A stretch of DNA of 64,000 bases from Heterobilharzia americana (Eukaryota > Platyhelminthes > Trematoda > Strigeidida > Schistosomatidae), in contig OX104127.1 in NCBI GenBank assembly GCA_944470555.2, forward strand, positions 43,947,934 to 44,011,933, in the 5' to 3' direction. The translations under genes were made by a program, and so were the position numbers. The stretch's first letter is position 1; each line of letters begins with the position of its first letter. The notes beneath the pieces are model-generated. The model saw only the letters and a program-made list of their open reading frames with translations. It searched no databases and was not told the origin of the DNA. Shown in pieces: positions 47,592 through 60,459 of this stretch.

Positions 47592-47910
47592 CTGAATATA
47601 TCTGGTACACAACCAGAACAGCATCTGTGACCACAGTCTTCAAACAAAAATGGTACACGTAGAATACGATTGCATTTAACGCATTCGTATACCTTATCCA
47701 ACTTTTCTAAAAGTACAATATCTGCTTCATAGTTTGTTTTGATTTGTATGTCATCCGTTTGACTTTTAACTGTTTCCGATGATTTTGGTCTCTCATTGTC
47801 GACAGATACTTTTGTTTCCAGACAGATTTCTGCTTTGTCAGCCTTTCGTATGTCTTGATTTCTTTTACTTCCTCGATCTTCTTGTGCTGGATTCTTCTTT
47901 CTTTTGCTTT
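47592..47910 (-). CDS. TRAF-like gene, RING exon (copy C)
   Basis: Inverted copy of 11553-11871, intact: acceptor, lysine-rich lead, RING residues ECVKC ... CGHRCCSGC and donor GTAAAT are all present. It shows what copy B should contain at its poly(A) run. Upstream on the minus strand this copy continues into A 7865 and then A 4892, so its own start exon is deleted; the nearest start exon is at 61937-61991. Confidence 0.88.
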
Positions 47911-48112
47911 CTGAAAAACCAAACGTGAATCACAAACTAGAGAAACTTTAATTACAAGGAATATGATTTACCACATGCTAATGAAAAAGTCTGGAAAAAT
48001 TTGATTCAATGAACAACAGTCGAATCACCTACGAATCATGTGAGACAAATCTCTTACAGTATTACTGAATACAGGTTATTCTGACACTTCGTGAGCCACT
48101 TCATGGCAGATT

Positions 48113-49475
48113 TGATATAACTAACTGTACTGTGTGATTATCTTTATTTCTATTGATAATAAAAATTTTCCATATCTCTGGTATAGATATTGGATCATTC
48201 AGATTACATGTGTTGGGTGTTGATTCGATGAACTGTACGCCCAATATGGTCTCATCAACTGATATCTTAGTTCTGAGAGTAAGTTCTGAGTCAATATTTA
48301 GCTGATTTATGACTGCTTTTAGTATCATATTGTGTCTGACCTAGACAGTCTTCAAGTTTCAGGACAAAATATAAAGACGAAAAGAAGTAGAAGCAATGAG
48401 ATCACCACTATCTTAACCATATCAGATATATTTATGGATGTTGGGAAAACATGGCTTTACAAACGTTCAATCCTGCACTTAAGATGTGGTGGTAATATGA
48501 TGACATATTTACTGTATTGAAATCGGAACATATCGACAATTTCCTCACACATATAAACTGAGTAGCAGGCGCAATCCGATTCAGTGACGAGGTAAAAAAT
48601 GGAGAAAGAGAATTATGTATGTTGGATTGCAGGATAAAACGAGGGACAAATGGTAGTTTGGATACTACCGTCTACAGGAAACCGACATATTCTAACAGGT
48701 ATCTAGACTTTAGGACATCTTATCCAATGTCATTTAAGGTGTGTTTAGTCAAATATCTGAATGATAGAGCTAGAAAACTCACTAGTAAGTTCAACTATTT
48801 AAACAAGGAATTGAAGCACATAAACATTGAAGCGTTAATAATTAATAATTATACTTTCCACTTTATGAAGCCATTCGTATGAACACGTAAGCAACGAAAT
48901 AATATGAGTACGAATAATAACGATAACAAGAGTAGAAAGGAGTTCAAAGCCTCCATCGTGTCACTATAAAAGGAAGGATCATTGGAAACTTTACGTAGGA
49001 TTCTCAATAAGGCTGGAATTAGAGTCGCATTTAAACATACGAACTCACTCAGTGATAAATATTTTCAGTTGGCTTAACTTTCAGATAGAACCAATTCAGC
49101 AAAATAATCTAATCTATCGAATTCCATACAATGACTATCAGGTGAAGTTTATAGATGAAACTAGTCGGTCGGAGTCAGTTAGATTCGAGGAAGATAGGAG
49201 TTTAGCTAAATATAGAATGATAGAGCCGAATAAGATGAATGATCTAGAATAAATTTCGGCTACTGTGATGCATGCGTTAACATACTATCACACAACGGGT
49301 TGGGATAAAACCATTATACTTAAGTTCAACATAACTAGATGAAGACATTGATTACTGAATGGCTATTCATCGAATCTACACCCAACATATTTAGTCGGAA
49401 TGACGCTACACTTACGCCAGAGATATGGAAAATTTGTGTTACCAATAGAAACAAAGAATAAGAGGTGACATGACT
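48113..49475 (+). pseudogene. Penelope-like element (copy C)
   Basis: Inverted copy of the PLE at 9845-11350. RT piece with DDIF-type motif near 48500 and SLDTTVYRKPTYSNRYLDF at 48650-48710, GIY-YIG piece at 49052-49252, terminal repeat 49330-49475. A 544-bp deletion (A 9445-9988) with shared ACT at the join removes the end. Confidence 0.8.
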
Positions 49476-50208
49476 GGATAACGCTATTATGTTTATGGCG
49501 CTGGGCGAGGTATCCACGTCTCTGTTGAAAGATCATCACTCACTGAAGAGGGGGATGGAACCCACCTAATGAATCTGAAACATCGTGAACTGTACTCCCT
49601 GAATCCCATTGCTACCCACCATTTGGCAAACAAGTAAAACTTGTTAACCCAAGTACACTCACAACGATGACTGGTATGCTATCCATCATATGTATAATTG
49701 CATGAAGATCATGGTGTTTATCGTAACTTTTTTTCTCATACATTCCATGGAAGATAACAATCAATTAATTTGACATTGAATGACAAGTAATCATGACTCT
49801 GAGACGATGATTACATAAAAATGGTTGGACAGGGAGATTAACTAAGTGTTTTTGACTTCATTTGTATATTTTAGATATTTCCTTGAAATCTTTAGACATC
49901 CGGGTAAAATGATTATAATATTTCTCTTAAACAATCCCTGATATTTGTATAAATATAACTTCTAGATAAAACCAACATGTTTATCCTGTATCTGTGCTTA
50001 TCAATTCACCTAATATCTCTACTCCATTTATCGAAGCGATCCCTTCAGCTACAAGAAACTTATTGAGAAAACGTATGAGCACAATCCTCTATCAGTTACA
50101 AATGTTTCAATACCATAAAAACGACAACAATGAAATCTTATGACAGAACTGAAATCAAGTATGAATAGCACTCCTGTCCACAAACATTTAAAGAGCAATA
50201 AATCATAG

Positions 50209-50615
50209 AATTTTAAGGGATGCCTCAGCAAAATTTAAATCTTAAATGCTACCATATTGAAAACCAGCCTAATATTTTCGGTATAAGCATACATATTTTA
50301 ATTTATTGTCATCAAACTTGATCTGATTACAAAACTATTATGCAGGAGTAAAACTTGGGCATTGTGGTAGATTGTAATTCCTTTTCAGGGAATATTATTA
50401 CATTATTATTTACTGGTACGAACATGGACAATAGATTATGTCCAAAACGTTATCCAGTAAGTAATACTGTTTTATTGTATGACAATTCTAATAAACAGAA
50501 GTATCTTTATTTTGGTTTGAGCAGGCTAAGTTTATCTGCTTTTAAAGTTATACGTCTGACTAAATTAACTGTGAAAGGCCTTACTTTGAAGATGTTAATA
50601 TAGTGAAGCATAATT
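50209..50615 (+). repeat. PLE terminal inverted repeat (copy C)
   Basis: Inverted copy of 8165-8570 with a short deletion and a few changes near 50345-50400 that spoil one arm. Confidence 0.5.
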
Positions 50616-50766
50616 TGTTAAATAAATTATTGCATTAAGAGCCTAGTATATTAAACATCAATTAAAATAAAACTGTTTACCGAAAAGCGATTACGTAGAG
50701 GTAAGGGGATGACATCAATAGGAAAGATAAAGGAAATACCCCAGTGGTAATCAGCTCAATGGGTTC

Positions 50767-50769
<3 letters not shown>

Positions 50770-50801
<32 letters not shown>

Positions 50802-50953
50802 ATTATTATATTATTATATTATTATTATTATTATTAGTCCCTTGGGTTCCTAGTGAAACATAGGGCTTCAGTAGCACGTCTCCAGTGACCTCTGTTCTCT
50901 GAGATCTTTTGAACCTGGTTCCACGACAGCCTACAAGCTCTCATTTCCTCCTC
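50770..50953 (-). pseudogene. RTE 3' tip with (TA)n and (TTA)n, cut at a junction
   Basis: (TA)n at 50770-50796 and (TTA)n to 50837 mark the 3' tail, followed by 116 bp of the RTE end (minus strand ATEALCFTRNP-type). At 50953/50954 it joins inverted A 4892, so TRAF exon 1 and the rest of the element are absent here. Confidence 0.8.
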
Positions 50954-51192
50954 AGTGACTCTTTAATCATTATTTGTCATCTTTGTCAAACATATCATCT
51001 AATGCTAAGTGTTACTGAACATCACATTAATCTATTCTCCACTAAGGCAATAGTAGAGGAAAGCAGTCGTTATACCATTAATTACTAATATGTTACATTA
51101 TGATAGACAACTTGTCAAACGAAGTTATAAATCTATTTGCCGTAATACCATTAGTATTTTGCAGACAACATAATTTAAGAGAATCATATTAC

Positions 51193-51253
51193 TATTCGAT
51201 AAACGTCTTTTCTTCTATTCTAAATGAATAGAAGAAAAGACGTTTATCGAATA
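51193..51253. repeat. Perfect 28-bp inverted repeat, 5-base loop
   Basis: 51193-51220 and 51226-51253 are exact reverse complements around TAAAT. Copy A (near 4622-4655) has only one arm, so the second arm was added in this copy. Confidence 0.95.
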
Positions 51254-51282
51254 TTGACGGAGTTGTGGGGATTTGGAAATGT

Positions 51283-51825
51283 TTCAAGTTGTTATTCATC
51301 GTAGACTGACACCAGTTGGAGCAACAAAGGAAACCTGGGAGCACTGGACAACTGTTTTGTCCTAGTGTGGGACTCTTCAGCAACACGCACCTACGACTCT
51401 GCCAGGGATCGAACCCGCGACATTCAGGTTCCGTGGCCAGCACGTTATCATTTAGCCACTGGCTCACAATCCAATGGTTCGTACTTCCAACTTCCGTTAG
51501 CTCATGATATAGCGCAACCGCCACCCAATGTCATCGTTGAGTAACTGTCCTCACGACCATCATTCGTGACCGGTGGAGGCAAAAGTCTGATAGTCGTGAG
51601 GACAGTTACTCAACGATGACATTGGGTGGCGGTTCCACTATATCGTGAGCTAACAGGAGCTGGAAATATGGACCATTGGATTGTGAGCCAGTGGCTAAAT
51701 GGTAACGTGCCGGCCACGGAACCTGAATGTCGCGGGTTCGATCCCTGGCAGGGTCGTAGGTGCGTGTTGCTGAAGAGTCCCACACTAGGACAAAACAGCT
51801 GTCCAGTACTCCCAGGTTTACCGAA
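51283..51825. repeat. Head-to-head family 2 SINE pair (inverted copy)
   Basis: 51283-51556 (-) and 51592-51825 (+) repeat the pair at 4050-4592. In the + member the B-box-like GGTTCGATCCC is intact and the ribozyme reads CTGAAGA ... GGACAAAAC, G12 again A. Confidence 0.75.
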
Positions 51826-51904
51826 TAGTCACTCTTTTCAGCGATATCATTCTCAAGCTGCGCAATCGCATATAAATATTTTGAATGAAGTTCAAATTTG
51901 ATTA

Positions 51905-53300
51905 TAAATCAGGAGATCTAAAATCAGGGAATTACGTAATATAAGTGTGAAAGTGGACACTGTGATATAGTGTAATTCCATATTAGATTTGTTTATTTGA
52001 TTTATAACACACAATGATACACTGTTATTTATCTGATAACGTTTTGAGCATAAATCATCATTGCTCACAATCATATCAATGTAATCACACCACTTTCAAC
52101 ATTCGATTTTTATAATCCTGTCACCTCTTATTCTTTGTTTCTATTGCTAGTAAAAAATTTCCACATATCTATCTCTGGTGTAGGCGTTGCGTCATTCCGA
52201 TTACATGTGTTATGTGTAGATTGGATGCACAAAGATTCAGTTATCAATCTCTCTCTCCACCTTTTTTTCTCTTCATATGGTCTATGGTACTTAGGTGGAG
52301 AGATTGATTACTGAATCGCTGTTCATCGAATCAACACCTAATACATGTAATCGGAATGATACAATACAATGCCAATACGAGACATATGGAAAATTTCCAC
52401 TACCTATGAAAATAAAGAATATCAGGTGACAGGACTATAAAAAGTAGATGTTGAAAGTGGTGTGATCCCATGGAAATGAGAAGAAGACTTATCAAGACGG
52501 AACTAATATTTGCTTCCTAGGTTAAATGATATAACATAACATAGTGAATGGTGAAAAAAATCAGAATTATGGGAGTGAGGGAGTGTAATGTGTGAGATTT
52601 GAGTGAAGAGATTTCTGAGGGTAAATATGTTCTTATAGGTTATATCCACTGCAACTCAGGTGACTGGAAAAATACTAATTGCCATGGTTTCCTCAGTTTA
52701 AAGAACTTTTAAGCGTACACCCTTCACAAGATTTGCACGAAGCCTGTAGATGACACTGAAATTATTTCCTGCATTTATCGGGTGGTCATAATCTATCAAA
52801 TGTCTTAAAATATAGCTGCGAAGTGTCCTCCTTTCTCTTTTGTGCAAACAGGTTGGCATATGTTCAGAAATGCGTTTGGAATGTGAATACTGAGTACAGT
52901 CAATATACCTTACCCTATAAGAGCAAGTGAGTTGATAAACACACATCGAGGTGGCCAAGGAAGCTAGCTTATCCGTTATGCATAATAGAATCATTGGGTA
53001 AGTGGGGAAAATTAATCTAAGTTTGGCGTATGGAAAGTATTTCTCAGTCAGCACGCCAAACGCTTTCTCAACATATCTGTAAGCTCATGAAAAGATGCTT
53101 CTTAGGAGCCGTACAAGTAGAATGATTATTTGCTTTCAGTTTCACAGTTTTAGCAATGAAACGTTCAGGATACTGATTTTCAATAAAAACATTTCAAAAA
53201 ATTGAGTTGCTCTTCTAAAGTATCAGGACTGCAGATAGTATGGATCCTATGGCACATAGAGAGAATTAGATTAAATGAATAAGTTTTTCTATTCTCTCTT
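51905..53300 (-). pseudogene. Penelope-like element (inverted copy)
   Basis: 51905-52535 holds the opposed terminal repeats; 52698-53054 is the GIY-YIG frame (118 aa, same as at 2821-3177); 53055-53300 is the RT end. No intact ORF. Confidence 0.75.
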
Positions 53301-53334
53301 TACTCATCGGTATACACAAGTAACTTGAGGCACT

Positions 53335-53493
53335 GTCTAGATAACTCCTAGTGAAAGCACCACTCGCTCTTCCCTTTTCACCAATATATGTGTATGTAAG
53401 TTGGGTGGAGGCAATCGTCAGGAAGCCTTGCATCTAAATTTCCTGCCTTTTGGTACTCGTCAGCAAGATTTATCTGCAGTGTTGATGGAATAG
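53335..53493. repeat. 159-bp dispersed repeat
   Basis: Inverted copy of 2382-2540, and so in the same orientation as 1-159. Confidence 0.9.
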
Positions 53494-55328
53494 AGGTCCC
53501 ACCTGAGAATAAGACTCGTGTCGCCCAGTACCTCAGTCGGATTAGTTGTCACTAAGGTATCCGGACAGTGACTGACCTTCTATGGGACTGGATTGTGTAC
53601 ATTGATTGATCACGGGAAGTAATAAAGCTTGGTGACCACTTATACAAAGTTAGTCAGACTATCTGTATACTGAAACGCGTCTCATCTAACCTATATACAA
53701 GAAAACACAATATCTGAGTTACAGGTTAAGTATAACGACTGATTACAAAAAATTGATATACCTTAGCGTCTCATCAAGGTGACTAGGTCAAGAGGAAAAC
53801 CTGATTAACAAAAATACCCCAAGGACACAACACTGATGTGACAACAGCAGTTACTAATTGAATTGACCTCTATCTTTCCTTCTTGAGAATGCAATGTGAA
53901 GAAATCTAGTAAAAGATAGAACGACTTTCTAGCGCACAAAGCAATGTTAATTAGTGGGTAGGAGAATTTATGGGGAATACAACTATATTTTCAACGAATT
54001 TATGCTCCCTTTAGCTACAATAGGTGGTGTAACAATTGACTAAAACAGTCATTTCACTCAATACCTCCACCTTATCCTCTTCTATCTTCAGCTAAAAAGG
54101 GACAAAGATTACTTCAAAAATGTGTGCACAATACTGCCTTATCTCATTCATAGTTGTAGCTCAATTACTTTACTGATTGACAACAACTAAATGATCGAAT
54201 ACTCCTCTTCGAGTCATTATGTTGTACATATTTCAAAAGGATTTCCACTGTTTTCTTAACACACCATAAGCTCTTGTTATTCAAAATGAAAATCCTGAGC
54301 TCTATGTACCTTAACCTTTTGTTCAGTTCCTTTTTCTATCATAGTCTTAGTTTCACAACTCTTAGATTTCTATTGAATAATTTCCCCTCTAATCTACTTC
54401 CATTCCCTTTGTAACAACCAGACTTTATTGATTGAAATCCTTCTTGCTTTTTTGTGTAATATTCTTGTTTCCCTACCCCGCCTTACAAAAAACAGACAAA
54501 CACCTCTGAGTCGTATGGTTGCTCAGAGGCCAGTTGGCCCAATGGATATAACCTGTCACTCCCTTTAGAACTGCCACCACAAGCAACAGCCACGAAACAC
54601 TTGACCACATTAAGCAAGCTCACTGATCACAACCTTCTCGTATGCGGTGACAGCATCCACGGCAGTAACACTGGTACCTCCACTGCCAGACTACTCACCT
54701 ATCTGACCCGTGTGCCTCAGCCACTTTCAGACTGTATCACCTCCACTGACACCCGCTCCATGTGGTATGACGGACAAAATAGCGAATTACTGACCCACAC
54801 AATTCACCATCTCTTAATCAATGGTCGGCAGGCAGGTGCTTCACACGGTCTCCGACCAATCCTCCACATTTCATTATCAAGTAAATAATACTGTACCACT
54901 GTGAGCTATATATCAAATAAACAAATTTAATATAGAATTACATTCTACCACGATGCTCAAGTTTTAAGCTTATATTAAACACCTCTGAGCCCTATTCATT
55001 ATATACGTTTGCATAGTTTGTTACGTAAGACTGATTTGCTATCACACGATTTTTATCTTACGTAACACAGTTCAGTATACTTTATTCATAATCAACGTTA
55101 ACCTTTTACCCTTGCTGACATTATTCACATAATGTTTGAACTACTGTATAACTTAGTGTATTGTATATGATTTTTTAATGGTTTTCTTAACTTATCATTA
55201 AAAAACTATTTTTGATACATTAATCTGTTTCACAGTGCACAAACATTTCACTAGCACATTTATTATATAAATGTACAGCTTTAGAACATATTTCTAGATG
55301 GTTTCTTAGCTGCTGATCAGTTCTAAGT
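53494..55328. other. Repeat-derived sequence without a gene
   Basis: Inverted copy of 547-2381. The open frame 54601-54888 (95 aa) is kept here with only two changed residues, but duplication age explains that; no domain is recognised. Confidence 0.4.
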
Positions 55329-55744
55329 TCCGCATGGATATCATTTTGTCCAACAATTGAAAATGGTTATTTAGGCAATCTGTTGAATTAAATAAGTCAT
55401 ATACAGAAGTACCAAGAATCAGATTACATTTTATTCCTGTAGTTTAACAACAATTTTCCATTCTAAATGAAATATATTTTATAAAATCCTAATGAAGTAG
55501 AAAAATAATTTTCTGATGTTTTGCAACTTCGTAGAAATCGCTTCTTCAGAGAGTAAAACCTGCACAAGTTATCGAATAGTTTAAGTAGTAAAAGGTAACG
55601 AGTCAGATCACATTGTCGTCTTTACATGATGATAATATGAACGTGAATGTCATCGTTATGCTGGTCAGGAAGAGTTCACAAATTGTCTTTGTTTATCTGT
55701 TAATTAGTCTGGAGGTCAAGGTGATATGAATATGTGCACATGAG
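55329..55744. other. Single-copy sequence, nothing recognised
   Basis: First part of a 4.6 kb stretch that occurs once in the window. No gene signal. Confidence 0.4.
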
Positions 55745-55870
55745 ACTTGGTGTGAAAGTGGTCGCTGGTTCGAATGCGGCCGCGGTTCAGATTTTCATCT
55801 CACCTTCAATCAGTACAACCAGTACAAATACTATTCTGACAAACTACAGTTATCTTAGATAGTCAAATCA
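55745..55870 (+). repeat. Family 3 SINE fragment
   Basis: GTGGTCGCTGGTTCGAATGC (B box region) followed by TTTTCATCTCACCTTCAATC and the tail ACTACAGTTATCTTAGATAG. The head is missing. Confidence 0.65.
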
Positions 55871-55904
55871 TAAAAATAATAAATAAATAATATGGATGAC
55901 ATAT

Positions 55905-56345
55905 TATTTATTTATTGCCGAAGTAGGTTCAGGCTGGAAAAAGCCCCGAGGTGGCCAGACTAAAACATGGCACCACTGTATGAAGTCTCTGACTGTTGGT
56001 GTGAGCTATGTGGGACGATGCATACTAGCCGGTTTGGGGTCAGAGGGATAAGACGAACCAGTGGTTGGAGACTCTAGGTGATATGGCTGGGAACCGATGT
56101 CAGTGGCGCAGATGTATGCATACATTATCCTCATCTTAACGACGCTATACCGAATCTCACCATTTTCTCATTCTTCATTTCTGTCTTTTCATACTTTATA
56201 TTTCTTTTGGCTGAATTTCCTTTTCTTCATCTTGCACCTCACTGCCTTTCTACTTGATGTACTGATATGAGCTGTGGCAACTCGAACCGTTACGCAGTAA
56301 TGCCTGGTCCTATGTTGATATTGATGATGATGAATATGGATGACA
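55905..56345 (+). pseudogene. Non-LTR retrotransposon 3' end
   Basis: The end of an ORF reads NQWLETLGDMAGNRCQWRRC then MHTLSSS and a stop, followed by an untranslated tail that ends in GATATTGATGATGATGAATA. Upstream frames are broken. It resembles the C-terminal end of schistosome CR1-type or related elements, but the clade is not certain from this piece. Confidence 0.6.
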
Positions 56346-56894
56346 AATTTAGTTTGTTTCTGTGTACTTTCGATCAGATCATTGTGTTTGGTGTGTTGTT
56401 TTTGAAAATACTGTCCAGGTTGGTTGGATAGTTAGACCTTCCTTTCTGTTGAGTGCATTAGGATTCAACATAATGTAAAATACATCTGCTATTCTTCTTT
56501 CTTTGTAGTTTGAAAAACCCTTTTGAATAGTTTGAATATTTTTACTATCGATTTTATGACTATGATAGATAACGTGAACTGTGATCGCCTACTTGATTTG
56601 TAAGTTGTCTAGTTCTACAGTATTGTTTGGCGGTCGTTTTGTGTAGCGTGCATGAATTTTATATTCTACTGAGTATATAGGTCAAAACAGTATTTACATC
56701 TAAATGTCTTGTAGATTGTTAAGAAAATATGTTGTGTTGGTGAAACGAATACAGAATTCCTTATCATTTTCATTTTTTCCATATTTAATACGCACAATAC
56801 CAGTGTAATCTCTGATAATGAGTATGAAGTTCTGTGTGTAGATTTCATGGAATCTGCTAGTAGGAACTGATGGTTATGACAAGTTTTTCAATTT

Positions 56895-57100
56895 TTAGAG
56901 GTAGTATTCATCATGGACTGACATCAGTTGGGAAACCATTGAAAATGTGGGAGCACTGGACAGCTGTTTCGTCGTAGTATGGGACACCTCAGCAGTACGC
57001 ACCCATGACCCGGCTACGCATGGAACTCAGGACCTTCAGATTTCATGGAGAACGCATTAACCATTCAGCCACTTGGTCGGTTTTCAGTGGTTCATAATTC
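56895..57100 (-). repeat. Family 2 SINE in single-copy region
   Basis: Minus strand ribozyme: GTACTG-CTGAGGT-GTCC..CGAC-GAAAC-AGCTGTC-CAGTGC. G12 is kept but the last core A is T and stem II has a mismatch. It shows the family is dispersed independently of the TRAF duplication. Confidence 0.7.
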
Positions 57101-57419
57101 TTATTGAATCTTCTCTCTTTAAAAACAAAACTTATACACAAAATAAATTTTGTAGGAGAAGGATTTTTCCATGAATAAGAATTGTATTCACGTAGTAGGT
57201 GCAAAAAACGCTTTGAAAAAATGAAACCTGAGCATAACATTTTAAACGTGTCATACTGCAATCAGTGTACAGATAATGTAACTTTGGACTTGTCTTAGGT
57301 TGGGCTCTACAACGTTTACAGAGATAGACTGACTAATTTGTTACTTGTTTCGTATAAATTTTCTTCAAACTGCGTTTACAAAAGTGCTTATTTCAGTTAT
57401 TAATATTTGGGAATTCCCA

Positions 57420-57760
57420 TTATTGTGCTGAATGGAATCGATTCAACTCTTTTAGCATACGGGCTTCTATGCGGAAGCCTCTTCACTATAAGTTATAATT
57501 TAATTCGTGCTGCCTAGCAATGGAATCCGAAATGCATGTTCTGTCCTATTTGGGATGTGTCAAGTGGATGTACCTACATCTATGCTTCAGTGGCCTAGTG
57601 GATGACGCTTTGGTGTTTGAAGTAATGCGTTGTGGACTGGAGTCTCACTGGGAATATCATCATTTACTGAAGTGGAGGTAGATCTAGAAGTAGAGTCGTA
57701 GGTAGGAGGAAAAGTGAGTCTTGTGCCCCACTACTAGCCACCACTAAGTCCATTTCCAGT
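57420..57760 (+). repeat. S-alpha-type SINE with inverted ribozyme remnant
   Basis: 57510-57575 is a ribozyme tail in reverse orientation (reverse complement of ACATCCACTTGACACATCCC ... AGGACAGAAC). The + unit follows: head CAGTGGCCTAGTGGATGACG (box A), diverged box B, and a decayed ribozyme near 57690-57720. The arrangement is the same as at 12845-13130. Confidence 0.7.
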
Positions 57761-58513
57761 TTCTTTACCAATTTAATCAAATGCTAAGTGAAATTCGGGG
57801 AGATTGAACAAAAGATTTCATGTACTACATATTGAGGAAACTGTTAGTTATAGGTTGAGTGACGTTTATATGAAACATAGTGTGGAACTATTCAAATATG
57901 CCATGGTTATTAGGAAAAATAAACATCGGCAGCAACCGCCACCTTATCTAACCAACAGTTAAAAGTGGTTCAATGTAGCTTTACTATTAGTTGAGATAGT
58001 TACAGAGTTTCTATTAAGACTGCTTTTGTTCTGTTTGAAAAACGAATTTAAAAGTTTTCTACGTCAGTTTAATCAACTTATAGTTAATTTCATGAATGTA
58101 CATTTTGATATCAATCTCAGATTTACCTTCGAAAACATCAGGCGAAGTCCAACTGTTAACATATTTTTGTTCAAATCATCATTCAAGTATGATGCAGTTG
58201 CTTAGAGATACCTTTCATCTGCTAACAGGTAGTATATAATTTATATTGATTTCTGGTTGAAAATGAAAGATATAGGCGGATAATATACGTCATTGTATTA
58301 GTATAAACACTTTCAGGCAATCTATGCTTTCCACTTAACAGAATAGCTCATGAATCGGTTTCGATACACGAAATATTATCAAGTTGAATTTGAATTGACT
58401 GTAACTAATTTAACACTCACACCTTTGGCTTTGTATTTGTGTAAGTCATAGCGTATACGAAATGAAATAATTCCAACATCTAGGGTTACTTTACTTTACT
58501 TCCATTAAGAAGA
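57761..58513. other. Single-copy sequence, nothing recognised
   Basis: AT-rich, no convincing coding or repeat structure. Confidence 0.35.
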
Positions 58514-58607
58514 ATGGACAACATATTGTTTTTGTACTACATTTTATTCATCAGCACAGCACCTGATCCTCTATCAGACTTAAGAATTACCACATTGGGA
58601 TTATTCT
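58514..58607 (+). CDS. Possible leader exon of a small secreted protein
   Basis: ATG at 58514 opens MDNILFLYYILFISTAPDPL, a short hydrophobic N-terminus like a signal peptide, then SDLRITTLGLF and, after 94 bases, an ideal donor GTAAGT at 58608. No acceptor-linked second exon was found. Schistosome micro-exon genes start this way, but many random AT-rich frames do too. The single-copy position, outside all duplicated blocks, makes it worth noting. Function unknown. Confidence 0.25.
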
Positions 58608-59925
58608 GTAAGTTTTTTCAGGGATTTAAAGTTTTGGGTAGTAGAAATGCGTCTCTGTTTCGGAACTGGATTATGGAATTGATGAGCGATATCAGCTAGC
58701 TTAGCCTTCAACCAACTGTGGTTATTAAAAGAGGTAAGTACTAGCAAACTTAACTGATCACATAGATGATCAAAATGGACATCGATGGCAAAATCATTAC
58801 TATGATACTGAGGAACTGATTACATCATAAAGAATAGCGTCATAACCTTTTTCATATTCATCATATATGACTTATAATTTTTTAATTTTCATATATAAAT
58901 TGAATTGACAAGTAAGTGCGTGATCAGATTGTATTGCCCAAATATATCATATTTTGGAGATAATCTTCGTCTTCTAATAACTTTATCGAAACTTATCTTT
59001 GATAGTATAATTTTAACTTTATATCCATTTCAATGGGCTTACTTACTTCTCTTCACTATGAATGTTAACTGTTGATAAAATCGCAGTCTACTTGGCAAGA
59101 AGCTAATTTTACCACAATAGTGTTCTAATCACAAGTAGTCTTGTTTACACAATAGAAATTTTTAGAATTCAATCAGGTTTACTCCAATGCCATCACTAGT
59201 AAGATGAAAGGATATGAATTCACCTATCAACAGTATTATGTTATGTGACATGCTTCTTTATTCATATTCTTCATTGAAAGGTTCGTATATGGTTATGATA
59301 CAGTCTAATTTCACAAAATAATTCTCTTGTGATGAATGAATAAAAGTGACTATTTTCAATTGCTGATAGAAGTATATTAGTCAGTGTTTTAATATGGTCA
59401 CTAAGATATATGATGCATCATTGCAGTGCAACGTATTTTATGTTATATATCACTTTCATTCACTTTGCAATTCAGTAAGATGAAATAATAATGTGAAGTA
59501 GACATTTTTCATTGTTGGTTTGAAGAAGAATGTACTGTTTAAGCTAACTACCTATCATGTTTCTTTTTGCATAGTCTTTAAAATATCTGAGAAGAATATC
59601 TAATGGATACAATTTCTACAAAATAACAAATTATAGAATCCATAGTAAAAGAAATTAGAGAGAATTTTTTTTATTTCTTAATTGTGCCTATGTGCTTATG
59701 AAACTTGTGCTAAAGATTTTAGAACAACTGATACAATAATAAAATTTACAAGTAGATTTTTCAGTTGCTTATTCAGATAGTTAATGTTCCTACAGTGAAA
59801 ACAATTTCATGATATTATTATTTCTCTGTATGTAAATGAACAGTGTTGGTGTAGACGTTTACCATATCTAAATGATGCATAATGTAAGTGGATCTTTGAG
59901 AAAACTGTGTATAAATGAAATCTAT
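58608..59925. other. Single-copy sequence, nothing recognised
   Basis: AT-rich sequence up to the boundary with the PLE copy; no exon or element supported. Confidence 0.35.
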
Positions 59926-60445
59926 ACAAACGTTCAATCCTGCACTTAAGATGTGGTGGTAATATGATGACATATTTACTGTATTGAAACCGTAACATAT
60001 CGACAATTTCCTCACACATATAAACTGAGTAGCAGGCGCAATCCGATTCAGTGACGAGGTAAAAAATGGAGAAAGAGAATTATGTATGTTGGATTGCAGG
60101 ATAAAACGAGGACAAATGGTAGTTTGGATACTACCGTCTACAGGAAACCGACATATTCTAACAGGTATCTAGACTTTAGGACATCTTATCCAATATCATT
60201 TAAGGTGTGTTTAGTCAAATATCTGAATGATAGAGCTAGAAAACTCACTAGTAAGTTCAACTATTTAAACAAGGAATTGAAGCACATAAACATTGAAGCG
60301 TTAATAATTAATAATTATACTTTCCACTTTATGAAGCCATTCGTATGAACACGTAAGCAACCAATAGAAACAAAGAATAAGAGGTGACATGACTATATAA
60401 GGTAGATGTTGAAAGTTGTGTGATCACATCGATATGATAATTAGC
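59926..60445 (+). pseudogene. Penelope-like element, heavily deleted copy
   Basis: 59926-60350 repeats A 11005-10580 inverted (RT end with SLDTTVYRKPTYSNRYLDF), then jumps to A 10030-9925 (terminal repeat) and then to A 8560. One base is missing in the RT piece (ACGAGGACAAATGG), shifting its frame. Confidence 0.8.
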
Positions 60446-60459
60446 GATAAATTTAAGGT

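Larger units (their letters stand above)
36398..50953 (-). repeat. Copy C: inverted copy of 21267-7865
   Basis: Reverse complement of copy A (coordinate sum 59428-59463 over most of its length, about 58779 after two deletions). C has 1.75 kb of RTE sequence that A and B lack, and lacks A 9445-9988 and A 8820-8957. It ends inside the RTE 3' fragment. Confidence 0.95.
50954..55328 (-). repeat. Inverted copy of 547-4892
   Basis: Reverse complement of the left end of copy A (coordinate sum 55875 from 51260 on). It ends where single-copy sequence begins, at the same place where copy A meets the CR1-like fragment region. Confidence 0.95.
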
